A stretch of DNA of 64,000 nucleotides. Source: a virus. The notes beneath the pieces were generated by a model that made no database searches, was not told the origin of the DNA, and was given only the letters and a program-made list of their open reading frames with translations. The position numbers and the translations under genes are program-made. This document shows, piece after piece, positions 28,987 to 36,339 of the stretch (the first letter of the stretch is position 1; each line of letters starts with the position of its first letter). The stretch is taken from positions 22,817 through 86,816 of the IMG/VR virus record IMGVR_UViG_3300021197_001481; one strand, written 5' to 3'.

Positions 28987-29633
28987 TGCTACTTATTACC
29001 GAAGTAAATGATAACGTCAACTTGATCACAGAAGGAACCGAAGGTTCCAAAGAATATCATATTGAAGGTATCTTTATGGAGGCAGGTAAGAAGAACCGCA
29101 ACGGTCGTGTATACCCCCAAAAAGTTCTTTTCAATGAAGTTAAACGATACAACGAGGACTTTGTTTCAAAGAACCGAGGCATGGGTGAACTAGGTCATCC
29201 AGATGGTCCTACCGTTAACTTAGAAAGAGTTTCCCATATCATCAAGGAACTCAAGACTGACGGTGACAATATTATGGGTAAGGCAAAGATCCTTGATACA
29301 CCATATGGTAAAATTGTAAAGAACCTAATCGACGAGGGCGTTAAAATTGGCGTTTCCTCCCGTGGGATGGGTTCTCTTAAAAACGTAGAAGGCGTAAATG
29401 AAGTCCAAGATGACTTCATGCTCGCCGCAGTAGATATTGTTGCTGACCCATCTGCTCCCAACGCATTTGTTGAAGGAGTCATGGAAGGCAAGGAATGGGT
29501 TTGGAACAACGGAGTTCTCAAACCTAGACACATTGAATCGTATCGTGACAGGATTCAAAAAGCATCGACTCGAAGTGAGATTCAAGAAGCGAAGTTGTAT
29601 GCCTTCGCTGATTTCCTGTCAAAATTAATTTAA
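28986..29633 (+). CDS. 21: Prohead core protease gp21
   Basis: 215 residues (T4: 212). The protease motifs are present: KNRNGRVYP at 36-44, MGELGHPDG with catalytic His71, and KIGVSSRGMGS with catalytic Ser at 124 or 125, followed by AAVDIVADPSAPNAF. It is a serine protease of the herpesvirus-assemblin-like fold that removes scaffold and trims gp23. The gene begins at the last base of the preceding stop. Confidence 0.95.
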   Translation: MLLITEVNDNVNLITEGTEGSKEYHIEGIFMEAGKKNRNGRVYPQKVLFNEVKRYNEDFVSKNRGMGELGHPDGPTVNLERVSHIIKELKTDGDNIMGKAKILDTPYGKIVKNLIDEGVKIGVSSRGMGSLKNVEGVNEVQDDFMLAAVDIVADPSAPNAFVEGVMEGKEWVWNNGVLKPRHIESYRDRIQKASTRSEIQEAKLYAFADFLSKLI

Positions 29634-29636
29634 TTA

Positions 29637-29642
29637 TAGATA
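29637..29642 (+). promoter_or_regulatory. Candidate late promoter element (TATAGATA) before gene 22
   Basis: TATAGATA (29635-29642) spans the end of gene 21 and the 35-base gap before gene 22. A T4-like start near 29648 would leave a 21-base leader with AAGGAG before the ATG at 29669. Confidence 0.45.
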
Positions 29643-29668
29643 TCAAAGAGTTAAACAAGGAGCAGACC

Positions 29669-30901
29669 ATGACTCGTAAAGACCCACTTGAAACAGCGAA
29701 GGCAATCTTAGAAGGTAATACTTCGCTTACCGAAATGGACGATAAAGAAATGAAGAATGAAATGGCAGCAATGAAGGAAGCAATGATGAAGGATTTATCC
29801 GACAAAGATGCTTCTGAAGACGAAGTTGCCGAAATGATGGACAAGATGGAAGCAATGTCCTACAAAGAGATGAAGGAAATGATGGCAAAAGAAGGCATCA
29901 AATACGAAACCTACGTCTCTGAGGACGAAGTTGAAGAGGAAGTCGAAGTTGATGACGACCTTGAGGACATCGAAGAGGAAGAGGAAAAGGAAGTCGCTAA
30001 GACCAAGAGTGACGAACCCGATTCAACCCGTGCTGACACCGAAGGCGATCTTGAAACTCTCAAGAAAGCAAAGAGTGCTAAGAAGGTTGATGCTGGTAAG
30101 ATTAAACCTTCCGCTGCTTCTGGTAAGATTGAGAAACCTTCTATGAAGGAAGATCTTGACGCTCTCTTTACTGGCGAAGAACTCACCGAAGACTTCAAAG
30201 AGAAGGCATCGGTCATCTTCGAGTCTGCTATCAACATGCGAGTCGAAGCACTCGTAGAAGAAATCGAAGCAGAACATACTGCTCAACTAGAGGAAGATAA
30301 GGAAGAGTTCCGCAACGAACTATCCGCTAAAATGGATGATTATCTTTCTTACGTTGTCGAAGAGTGGATGAAGGACAATGAACTCGCTATTGAGCGTGGT
30401 CTTCGTGGCGACATTGCCGAGTCCTTTATGACTGGTCTCAAGGGTCTTTTCGAGGATCACTATATTACTGTTCCTGATGACAAGTATGATCTCCTCGAAG
30501 GTCTTTATACTAAGGTCAGTGGTCTTGAAACCAAACTCGACGAACAGATTCAAAAGAACACAGAACTCAATAAGGATGCTATGGTTTCTCGCTGCATCAA
30601 CGTCTTCGCTGAAGTCAGTGAAGGTCTTACCGATGCAGAAAACGAAAAACTACAGTCCCTTGCTGAAGGACTAGAATACGATTCGGAAGATCAGTTTAGA
30701 GATAAACTAACTGTCCTCCGCGAAAACTACTTTAATGATGTTTCAGAAACAAACGAACTCGCTAATGAAATTGTGGGTGACACAATCAATGAGTCGGCAG
30801 AAGAGGTACACGCCCCCTCCCTCGACGGTTCTATGAAGTTCTACTCTGATATGTTAACACGGTCTGCCATCGTAGAAAAGCAGACGAACTTTAAGGGTTG
30901 A
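29669..30901 (+). CDS. 22: Prohead core scaffolding protein gp22
   Basis: 410 residues, longer than T4 gp22 (269). It is very acidic and helical. The N-terminal half is a Met/Glu/Asp/Lys-rich segment (KEMKEMMAKEG, EEVEVDDDLEDIEEEEEKE), and the C-terminal half is a coiled core with ALFTGEELTEDFKEKASVIFESAI (about 165-188, read in parts) and the KFYSDMLTRSAI end seen in other marine gp22 proteins. It forms the scaffold inside the prohead and is degraded by gp21. Strong SD (AAGGAG). Confidence 0.9.
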   Translation: MTRKDPLETAKAILEGNTSLTEMDDKEMKNEMAAMKEAMMKDLSDKDASEDEVAEMMDKMEAMSYKEMKEMMAKEGIKYETYVSEDEVEEEVEVDDDLEDIEEEEEKEVAKTKSDEPDSTRADTEGDLETLKKAKSAKKVDAGKIKPSAASGKIEKPSMKEDLDALFTGEELTEDFKEKASVIFESAINMRVEALVEEIEAEHTAQLEEDKEEFRNELSAKMDDYLSYVVEEWMKDNELAIERGLRGDIAESFMTGLKGLFEDHYITVPDDKYDLLEGLYTKVSGLETKLDEQIQKNTELNKDAMVSRCINVFAEVSEGLTDAENEKLQSLAEGLEYDSEDQFRDKLTVLRENYFNDVSETNELANEIVGDTINESAEEVHAPSLDGSMKFYSDMLTRSAIVEKQTNFKG

Positions 30902-30954
30902 TACCCGGTAAATTATCTAAAGTATTCCAAAATAATTCAAAGGAGAATTCAAAA

Positions 30955-32415
30955 ATGGAAAAGCAATTTGTTACCGAACAACTCAGAACTAAGTGGGCAC
31001 CTGTCCTCGAACATGCCGACATGCCCGCAATTTCTGATGATTATAGAAAAAACGTCACTGCCATTCTCTTAGAGAACCAAGAGCAGTATCTCAAGGAAGC
31101 AGCACCCGCCAACTTTGGTTCGGGTCTTGCCGGTGGAGCAAACACCAACGGTGCTTTCAGTTCCGTCGCTGGTTTTGATCCAGTGCTTATCTCGCTCGTT
31201 CGTCGTGCGATGCCAAACCTAATGGCATATGATGTCTGTGGTGTTCAACCCATGAACGCTCCCACAGGACTCATCTTTGCCATGAAGGCAAACTACAAGC
31301 AGCAAGGTGGCGGTGAAGCACTCTTTAGCGAGGCAGCAACCGCTTTCTCTGCTACTGGCACTTCCTCGACGGCATCTGGGTCCACCGCTCCCGGTGGTGT
31401 TGGCGACGATCCTCTACTCGTCTTCGAGGTCGGTCAGTCAAACCAAGAGACCAAGTATAACGGATTCGATGGTATGTCCACCGATCAAGGTGAACGACTC
31501 GGTGGTGGCGGTGGTGATGATAACTTCAGTGAAATGGCATTCGTCATTGATCGTCAGTCCGTTACTGCTAAGACTCGTGCCCTCAAGGCAGAGTACACCA
31601 CTGAACTCGCTCAGGATCTCAAGGCAGTTCACGGTCTTGATGCCGAAACTGAACTCGCAAACATTCTCAGCACTGAAATTCTTGCTGAAATCAACCGCGA
31701 AGTCATTCGTACCATCTACACCGGTGCTAAACTCGGCGCACAGCAACCAGACCTTCTCCACAAGGGTGCAGGTAATACTGCTCAGGCGATTGCTGCTGGT
31801 GCTTCTGCTGGTCTTAGTGGTCCGTATTCTAATGATGGTCTTCAAACACACGGTGGTATCTACGACCTTGAACTCGATTCAGACGGTCGTTGGTCTGCGG
31901 AACGCTTCCGTGGTCTGGTCTACCAGATTGAACGCGAAGCAAACGCAATTGCTAAGGAAACTCGTCGCGGTAAGGGTAACATGCTTATCACTACCTCAGA
32001 CATTGCTTCCGCACTAGCAATGAGTGGTTTCCTTAACTTGACTCCAACTCCAAATGTTCCCAATATGCCCGATGATACTGCGAACACCTATGTTGGTACT
32101 CTCAACGGTAACATTAAGGTCTATGTTGACCCCTATGCTACCTCTGGTAAGGATTACTGCTGCGTAGGTTACAGAGGTACTTCACCTTACGATGCTGGTA
32201 TGTTCTACTGCCCATACGTTCCACTCCAGATGGTTCGTGCGGTTGGTGAGCAGTCCTTCCAACCCAAGATCGGATTCAAGACTCGTTACGGTCTTGTAAA
32301 CAACCCGTTCGTTGGTGCATCTGATCCACATGCTTCTGGTGCGGTTCGTAGCAACCAATACTACAGAATCTTCCGTGTTGATCGACTACACGGCGTATTC
32401 GGCACCAACGCCTGA
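30955..32415 (+). CDS. 23: Major capsid protein gp23
   Basis: 486 residues from the ATG at 30955, which has an ideal SD (AGGAG, 30941-30945). A longer reading from a TTG at 30898 lacks an SD and overlaps gene 22, so I reject it. Core gp23 segments are present: PNLMAYDVCGVQPMNAPTGLIFA (residues 83-105, read in parts), TAKTRALKAEYTTELAQDLKAVHG, and the C-terminal RYGLVNNPF. T4 gp23 has 521 residues and is cleaved by gp21 near residue 65. The start of the folded part after about residue 55 suggests the same here. Confidence 0.97.
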   Translation: MEKQFVTEQLRTKWAPVLEHADMPAISDDYRKNVTAILLENQEQYLKEAAPANFGSGLAGGANTNGAFSSVAGFDPVLISLVRRAMPNLMAYDVCGVQPMNAPTGLIFAMKANYKQQGGGEALFSEAATAFSATGTSSTASGSTAPGGVGDDPLLVFEVGQSNQETKYNGFDGMSTDQGERLGGGGGDDNFSEMAFVIDRQSVTAKTRALKAEYTTELAQDLKAVHGLDAETELANILSTEILAEINREVIRTIYTGAKLGAQQPDLLHKGAGNTAQAIAAGASAGLSGPYSNDGLQTHGGIYDLELDSDGRWSAERFRGLVYQIEREANAIAKETRRGKGNMLITTSDIASALAMSGFLNLTPTPNVPNMPDDTANTYVGTLNGNIKVYVDPYATSGKDYCCVGYRGTSPYDAGMFYCPYVPLQMVRAVGEQSFQPKIGFKTRYGLVNNPFVGASDPHASGAVRSNQYYRIFRVDRLHGVFGTNA

Positions 32416-32441
32416 TACTGATTCTTAGGTAAACTGAACGG

Positions 32442-32476
32442 AACAGGGAGAGGGTAAAACCTCTCCCTGTTTCTTT
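32442..32476 (+). terminator. Rho-independent terminator after gene 23
   Basis: A perfect stem of 11 bases (ACAGGGAGAGG at 32443-32453 with CCTCTCCCTGT at 32460-32470) closes a six-base GTAAAA loop and is followed by TTTCTTT. It lies 27 bases after the gene 23 stop. It is the clearest intrinsic terminator in the window and would separate the capsid operon from the recombination genes. Confidence 0.9.
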
Positions 32477-32478
32477 GC

Positions 32479-32485
32479 CTACATA
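32479..32485 (+). promoter_or_regulatory. Candidate late promoter element (CCTACATA) just after the gene 23 terminator
   Basis: Third copy of the octamer CCTACATA, placed between the terminator and the ATG at 32491. With T4 spacing the start point would be base 32491 itself, giving a leaderless message; there is no SD in front of this ATG. Confidence 0.4.
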
Positions 32486-32490
32486 CTTGT

Positions 32491-33081
32491 ATGGCAACAC
32501 CTCCAAAAAGACAAAATCCATTTGAAGGCAGTAACTTTGTCGCTGGGATGACATCTGGTAGAGAAAGTGCAGCGAAAGAATCTGTGCTTGATCGTCAACC
32601 GTCGTCGCAGAACTATATCTACCCACCTTACTTTCAATTTATTATTTCTGCTCTACCGCAGATGACATATTTTACAACGAAAGCAGCACTTCCTGATTTT
32701 GGATATGATTCTGCTTTAGTTCAAGATAACCGATTTGCTCAGATTAAACATCCTGCCAGTAAAGTGGGATTTGCTAATCTTGATATATCTTTCTTGGTAG
32801 ATGAGGATATGGGTAACTGGAGAGAAATCTCCGACTGGATCAAAAGGACCACTGTAGTTGACAATCACTTTGATATTGATCCAAACAGTAAAGATCATTT
32901 CTGCGATGGTACTCTTATAATCACAAATAGTTCAATGCAACCAAATGTTGAAGTTACCTTTAGGAATATGTTTCCAATCTCGATCACAGGTTTTCAATTC
33001 GATAGTAGCGTCACAGAACTGACTCCTTTTGAATCTACAGCGACTTTCGCCTACGACTACTACGAAGTCAAGAAAATCTGA
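32491..33081 (+). CDS. Tail-tube-fold protein after gene 23 (tail completion gp3 or gp19/gp54-like)
   Basis: 196 residues. After a disordered 45-residue N-terminus it has a tube-like fold: YFQFIISALPQM, ANLDISFLVDEDMGNWREISDWI at about 110-132 (parallel to the LVDGEF...ERW strand-helix of gp19), and a last strand TPFESTATFAYDYYEV. In T4, gp19, gp54 and gp3 are the proteins with tube or tube-end roles. In marine phages the gene after 23 is often called gene 3. Which of these it equals cannot be settled by eye. No SD precedes the ATG. Confidence 0.6.
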   Translation: MATPPKRQNPFEGSNFVAGMTSGRESAAKESVLDRQPSSQNYIYPPYFQFIISALPQMTYFTTKAALPDFGYDSALVQDNRFAQIKHPASKVGFANLDISFLVDEDMGNWREISDWIKRTTVVDNHFDIDPNSKDHFCDGTLIITNSSMQPNVEVTFRNMFPISITGFQFDSSVTELTPFESTATFAYDYYEVKKI

Positions 33082-33091
33082 TCTTTTCTCC

Positions 33092-33119
33092 TTGACTTGA
33101 CCCAAATCCCTTGTACACT
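33092..33119 (+). promoter_or_regulatory. Sigma70-type promoter before uvsY
   Basis: TTGACT (33092-33097) and TACACT (33114-33119) are 16 bases apart in the 86-base gap before uvsY. The expected start near 33126 gives a leader of about 40 bases containing AGGAAAAGGG. An imperfect palindrome overlaps the -10 element (see the entry at 33111). Likely read by host polymerase early in infection. Confidence 0.6.
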
Positions 33120-33130
33120 CTGAGTGTCAA
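33111..33130. promoter_or_regulatory. Palindrome overlapping the uvsY promoter (possible operator)
   Basis: TTG-T-ACACTC-T-GAGTGT-CAA is a near-perfect inverted repeat centred on one T, with one unpaired T in the left arm. It covers the -10 element and the start point, the usual place for a repressor site. As RNA it could also form a small hairpin at the 5' end. Binding is not shown. Confidence 0.35.
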
Positions 33131-33167
33131 CGAAGGAAAAGGGAAGAAGTATTAGGACTTTAATATT

Positions 33168-33602
33168 ATGAACTTTGATAAAATAAAGCAAATGGTTTTG
33201 CAGGATTGCGAAATCGACGAGACTCAACTGGACGCAGAATCGCTGCGACTCCCCCAGTTACATAACAAATATCTGAATATCTACTTGGACACGAAACTCA
33301 TTCTAGAGAGAAAACAGAATGAATTCAATAAGTTACGTCGTTTAAAGTGGGAATATTATACAGGAAAAATGGATGCTGAGGTTCTCGAACATATGGGTTG
33401 GGAACCATTTGATCTAAAAATCCTCAAACAAGATATTGCAATTTATATGGATGGTGACGATGACCTGATTACCCTACAGGAACAGGTTCGTTATTATAAA
33501 GAGATATGTGCGTACCTAGATGCTACCGTCAAGGAAGTCACATATAGACATAATAAGATTCGTAATGCCATCGACTGGAAAAAATTCTTAGGAGGACAGT
33601 AA
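33168..33602 (+). CDS. uvsY: Recombination mediator UvsY
   Basis: 144 residues (T4: 137). It has the UvsY layout: N-terminal helix, the basic LRRLKWEYYTGKMD segment at about 56-69 (T4 ARLDYYSGRGD), and a C-terminal amphipathic helix used for hexamer formation (VRYYKEICAYLDATVKEV). UvsY loads UvsX recombinase on gp32-coated DNA. It has its own sigma70-type promoter and overlaps the next gene by one base. Confidence 0.9.
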   Translation: MNFDKIKQMVLQDCEIDETQLDAESLRLPQLHNKYLNIYLDTKLILERKQNEFNKLRRLKWEYYTGKMDAEVLEHMGWEPFDLKILKQDIAIYMDGDDDLITLQEQVRYYKEICAYLDATVKEVTYRHNKIRNAIDWKKFLGGQ

Positions 33603-34105
33603 TGTCATTTTATGATAATGATGAATTTGATTTTATCCAAATACTTGAGGATAATTTTTCTACTATAAAAGAAGAATTTCAAAACATCCCCAGTGATGAA
33701 TTTAAAGAGTGGCACGAACATTCTCTCTACTCCGGTAATCAATGGAGTGTTTTTGGATTTTTATTTGAAGAACAATGGATGAATAGGGCATGGTGTCCAA
33801 ATACATTCGATATTCTTAAAGGAATAAAAAACATAACAATCGCTGGGTTTTCAAACCTAGACCCCGGAACACATATTCGCCCACACACAGGTTACACCAC
33901 TGAAGTTTTACGTTGTCATATGGGAATTATTGTTCCGGAGGGGGATTGCTGTCTACAAGTTAAAAATGAAACAAAAAAATGGGAAGAAGGAAAGTGTTTT
34001 GTTTTTGATGATACAGTAGAACACTCTGCTTGGAATAATACCGAGAGTAATAGAGTGGTTTTACTCATAGATTTCTTGAGACCAGAAAAGTTTCCAAAAT
34101 GGTAA
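33602..34105 (+). CDS. Aspartyl/asparaginyl beta-hydroxylase-like 2-oxoglutarate dioxygenase
   Basis: 167 residues, close to the catalytic core of the Asp/Asn beta-hydroxylase family (double-stranded beta-helix). The motif region reads PGTHIRPHTG (88-97) then EVLRCHMGI (101-109) with the second-site His106, followed by WEEGKCFVFDDTVEHSAWN with the iron ligand His141. Arg103 would bind the co-substrate. Such enzymes are frequent in marine phage genomes; substrates are unknown. It is inserted between uvsY and uvsW with one-base overlap upstream and seven-base overlap downstream. Confidence 0.85.
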   Translation: MSFYDNDEFDFIQILEDNFSTIKEEFQNIPSDEFKEWHEHSLYSGNQWSVFGFLFEEQWMNRAWCPNTFDILKGIKNITIAGFSNLDPGTHIRPHTGYTTEVLRCHMGIIVPEGDCCLQVKNETKKWEEGKCFVFDDTVEHSAWNNTESNRVVLLIDFLRPEKFPKW

Positions 34106-34419
34106 TTAAAGGAAAAGTTGTTAAGGGTAAGGGGTTAGCGAGAACTCTCGGATTCCCCACTGTCAACATAACAAATGATTTAAACGTCCAGTCAAATGTA
34201 TATTTTATAAACCACAAAGTTCATGGCATAGGATCTGCAATTGTTATGAAAGATTATTGTGAAATTCATTTCATAGAATCACCCTCGAATATTGAATCAT
34301 ACATTGAATGTGATGTTGATAGAGTATTGTTTGATGAGGATGACCCTCCAAGGGAAGGATTACTTTCTAGAGTATTATTTGATGGGATTATGAATGAGCG
34401 AAAACGCCAAACACTATAA
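34099..34419 (+). CDS. Riboflavin kinase-like protein, short
   Basis: 106 residues. The N-terminus GKVVKGKGLARTLGFPTVNI (residues 5-24) closely follows the flavokinase ATP/Mg motif (GxGRxLGFPTAN) of the RibF C-terminal domain. A later CEIHFIE matches the family strand that precedes the substrate loop, and DVDRVLFDE may replace its last strand. Flavokinases have about 125 residues, so this is a minimal or remodelled version; the catalytic Glu cannot be assigned with certainty. It would make FMN from riboflavin, or bind a related nucleotide. Overlaps both neighbours, so it is not an isolated remnant. Confidence 0.55.
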   Translation: MVIKGKVVKGKGLARTLGFPTVNITNDLNVQSNVYFINHKVHGIGSAIVMKDYCEIHFIESPSNIESYIECDVDRVLFDEDDPPREGLLSRVLFDGIMNERKRQTL

Positions 34420-34822
34420 GTGGACAGAATCAGTTAAGAACGATAGAGTTTATCACGAAGCAGATATGGGTGAGGGTAAAACTTTATTGATTACATACTC
34501 CAAAAAAGAAGGAGGTAACAGTCATATGTCCTTTGATATCAATGGGGATAAAAATTTCATGTCTGGTCTTAATAATTTCTATATGCTGTACGAAACACTA
34601 TTCCAGTCATATTTTTCTTATCTTAAAAAATATCAACCAACAAAAACGGAGATGTATTTAGATCTCCGTAGTGAATTTGGTAGAAAAGCAGCACCAATCT
34701 ACGAACGTCTTCTGAAAAGAAAATGGAACCAAAAGGCAGAGGAGATAGGATACACATTTGTTGGTGTTGAAATAGATGACGTAGATGATATGACTTTTAC
34801 ATGGATAAAAGATAATCCCTAA
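34394..34822 (+). CDS. Conserved phage protein of unknown function
   Basis: 142 residues, not assigned. A mixed alpha/beta protein with the central sequence MYLDLRSEFGRKAAPIYERLLKRKW, read as a strand followed by an amphipathic helix; a similar LYxRLxxR helix recurs in many small phage proteins. No membrane segment or metal site. It begins inside the riboflavin-kinase-like gene (26-base overlap) and ends nine bases before uvsW. Confidence 0.5.
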   Translation: MSENAKHYKWTESVKNDRVYHEADMGEGKTLLITYSKKEGGNSHMSFDINGDKNFMSGLNNFYMLYETLFQSYFSYLKKYQPTKTEMYLDLRSEFGRKAAPIYERLLKRKWNQKAEEIGYTFVGVEIDDVDDMTFTWIKDNP

Positions 34823-34825
34823 ATA
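34820..34825 (+). promoter_or_regulatory. Candidate late promoter element (CCTAAATA) before uvsW
   Basis: CCTAAATA (34818-34825) contains the exact TAAATA core of the T4 late promoter. With T4 spacing transcription starts at 34831, the A of the uvsW ATG. T4 uvsW is itself a late gene, which supports the assignment. Confidence 0.45.
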
Positions 34826-34830
34826 AAGGG

Positions 34831-36339
34831 ATGAGTGACCTTTTAATAGAGAATGTTGATACGGTAAATGTTAGGGTTCGCTGTGAACGTAGTATCGCAA
34901 AAGAACTCTCTGATTACTTTACATTCAAAGTCCCCGGTCACGCCTATATGCCTGCGTACAGAAAACGCATATGGGATGGACAAATCAAACTCTACAACAT
35001 GTTCTCTCAACAGATCTACGCAGGTCTTGAGAAGTATGTCCATCGCTTTGCAACTGAGCGTGGATACAAAGTAGAAGCAGAACCAAGAAAATCGCATTCA
35101 TTCACCACAGACAGTGTTCGATCCTATATGGAAGATCATTTAACACTGTCTATTGGTGACAAACCTATCCAACCCCATGAACATCAGGTGAACGCCGTCA
35201 CGCACGCTCTGAGGGACGACAGGGCGTTGCTAGTGTCTCCCACTGGTTCGGGTAAGAGTCTAATCATTTACGCTCTTATGCGTTACCATTTGGATAAAAT
35301 AGAAAATAACAGAAAGATCTTGATCATCGTTCCGACCACAAGTCTGGTTTCGCAGTTGTACTCCGACTTCTCGGACTACTCCAAGATCTCATCGTGGCAT
35401 GTGGATCAGAATTGTCACAAAGTTATGGCGGGTGTTCCTAAAGATGATATCAAACGAAGGGTAATTATCTCAACATGGCAGAGTATCCATAAACAACCAA
35501 AGGAATACTTCGATAAGTTTGCAGCAGTATTTGGTGATGAGTGTCACCTCTTCAAAGCAAAGTCTTTGACTGGTATAATGACTAAACTAGAGGACTGTCC
35601 AGTCCGTATAGGAACTACTGGTACGTTGGATGGTTCTCTCACACATAAACTGGTAATTGAAGGGTTATTTGGTCCTGTACATCAGGTCACAAAAACAAAA
35701 ACGCTGATGGAAAGAAAACTCTTGTCAGAGTTGAAGATAGATGGTATACTGTTAAGACATAGCGAAAGAGTTCGCAATGAGATGAAGCGAAGCACATATC
35801 AAGATGAAATTGACTTCATCGTGCAGAACCAAGAACGGAACAAGTTTATCTGTGATCTTTCCTCGAACCTAAAGGGTAATACTCTCGTATTATTTCAGTT
35901 TGTTGAGAAGCATGGTAAACAACTGTACGAAATGATGGAAGCAAAGAATCCAGATAAGAGAGTCTTCTTTATACACGGCAAAGTAGAAGCAGATCTACGA
36001 GAAGAAGTCAGACGTATTGCCGAAAAAGTAGAGGATGCTATCATTATAGCATCATATGGTACATTTAGTACCGGTGTGTCCATCAAAAGACTACATAATA
36101 TTGTGTTCGCTTCACCATCGAAGAGTAGAATTCGTGTGTTGCAGAGCATCGGTCGTCAGTTAAGAAAGTCGGAGCATAAAGATGTCGCAAAACTCTATGA
36201 CCTTGCAGATGACCTATCTTGGAAAAAACACAAGAATCACACCCTTCGCCACTTTGAAGATCGACTTAAGATCTACGAAGGCGAGGGTTTTGAACACAAA
36301 ATAATCAGAATCAATCTGAAGGAGGATTCACATGTCTAA
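34831..36339 (+). CDS. uvsW: DNA/RNA helicase UvsW
   Basis: 502 residues, the T4 length. The N-terminal DNA-binding part (RKRIWDGQIKLYN, 44-56) is typical of UvsW. Superfamily 2 motifs follow: SPTGSGKS (136-143), TTSLVSQ (169-175), DECH (236-239), TGTLDG (263-268) and the arginine-finger motif QSIGRQLR (438-445). UvsW unwinds R-loops and branched DNA and so switches replication from origin to recombination mode. Overlaps the next gene by eight bases. Confidence 0.96.
   Translation: MSDLLIENVDTVNVRVRCERSIAKELSDYFTFKVPGHAYMPAYRKRIWDGQIKLYNMFSQQIYAGLEKYVHRFATERGYKVEAEPRKSHSFTTDSVRSYMEDHLTLSIGDKPIQPHEHQVNAVTHALRDDRALLVSPTGSGKSLIIYALMRYHLDKIENNRKILIIVPTTSLVSQLYSDFSDYSKISSWHVDQNCHKVMAGVPKDDIKRRVIISTWQSIHKQPKEYFDKFAAVFGDECHLFKAKSLTGIMTKLEDCPVRIGTTGTLDGSLTHKLVIEGLFGPVHQVTKTKTLMERKLLSELKIDGILLRHSERVRNEMKRSTYQDEIDFIVQNQERNKFICDLSSNLKGNTLVLFQFVEKHGKQLYEMMEAKNPDKRVFFIHGKVEADLREEVRRIAEKVEDAIIIASYGTFSTGVSIKRLHNIVFASPSKSRIRVLQSIGRQLRKSEHKDVAKLYDLADDLSWKKHKNHTLRHFEDRLKIYEGEGFEHKIIRINLKEDSHV

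Noticed and set aside
30898-30954. Longer gene 23 reading from a TTG
   Set aside because: The ATG at 30955 has a perfect SD and fits the gp23 N-terminus; the extension overlaps the gene 22 stop.
31307-32017. Plus-strand 236-codon ORF inside gene 23
   Set aside because: It is an alternative frame of the capsid gene with Ser/Leu/Val-rich composition, no ribosome binding site and no recognisable family.
34820-34829. CCCTAAATAAAGGG as a small hairpin terminator before uvsW
   Set aside because: The CCCT/AGGG stem has only four pairs and no U-run; the TAAATA late element is a better reading.
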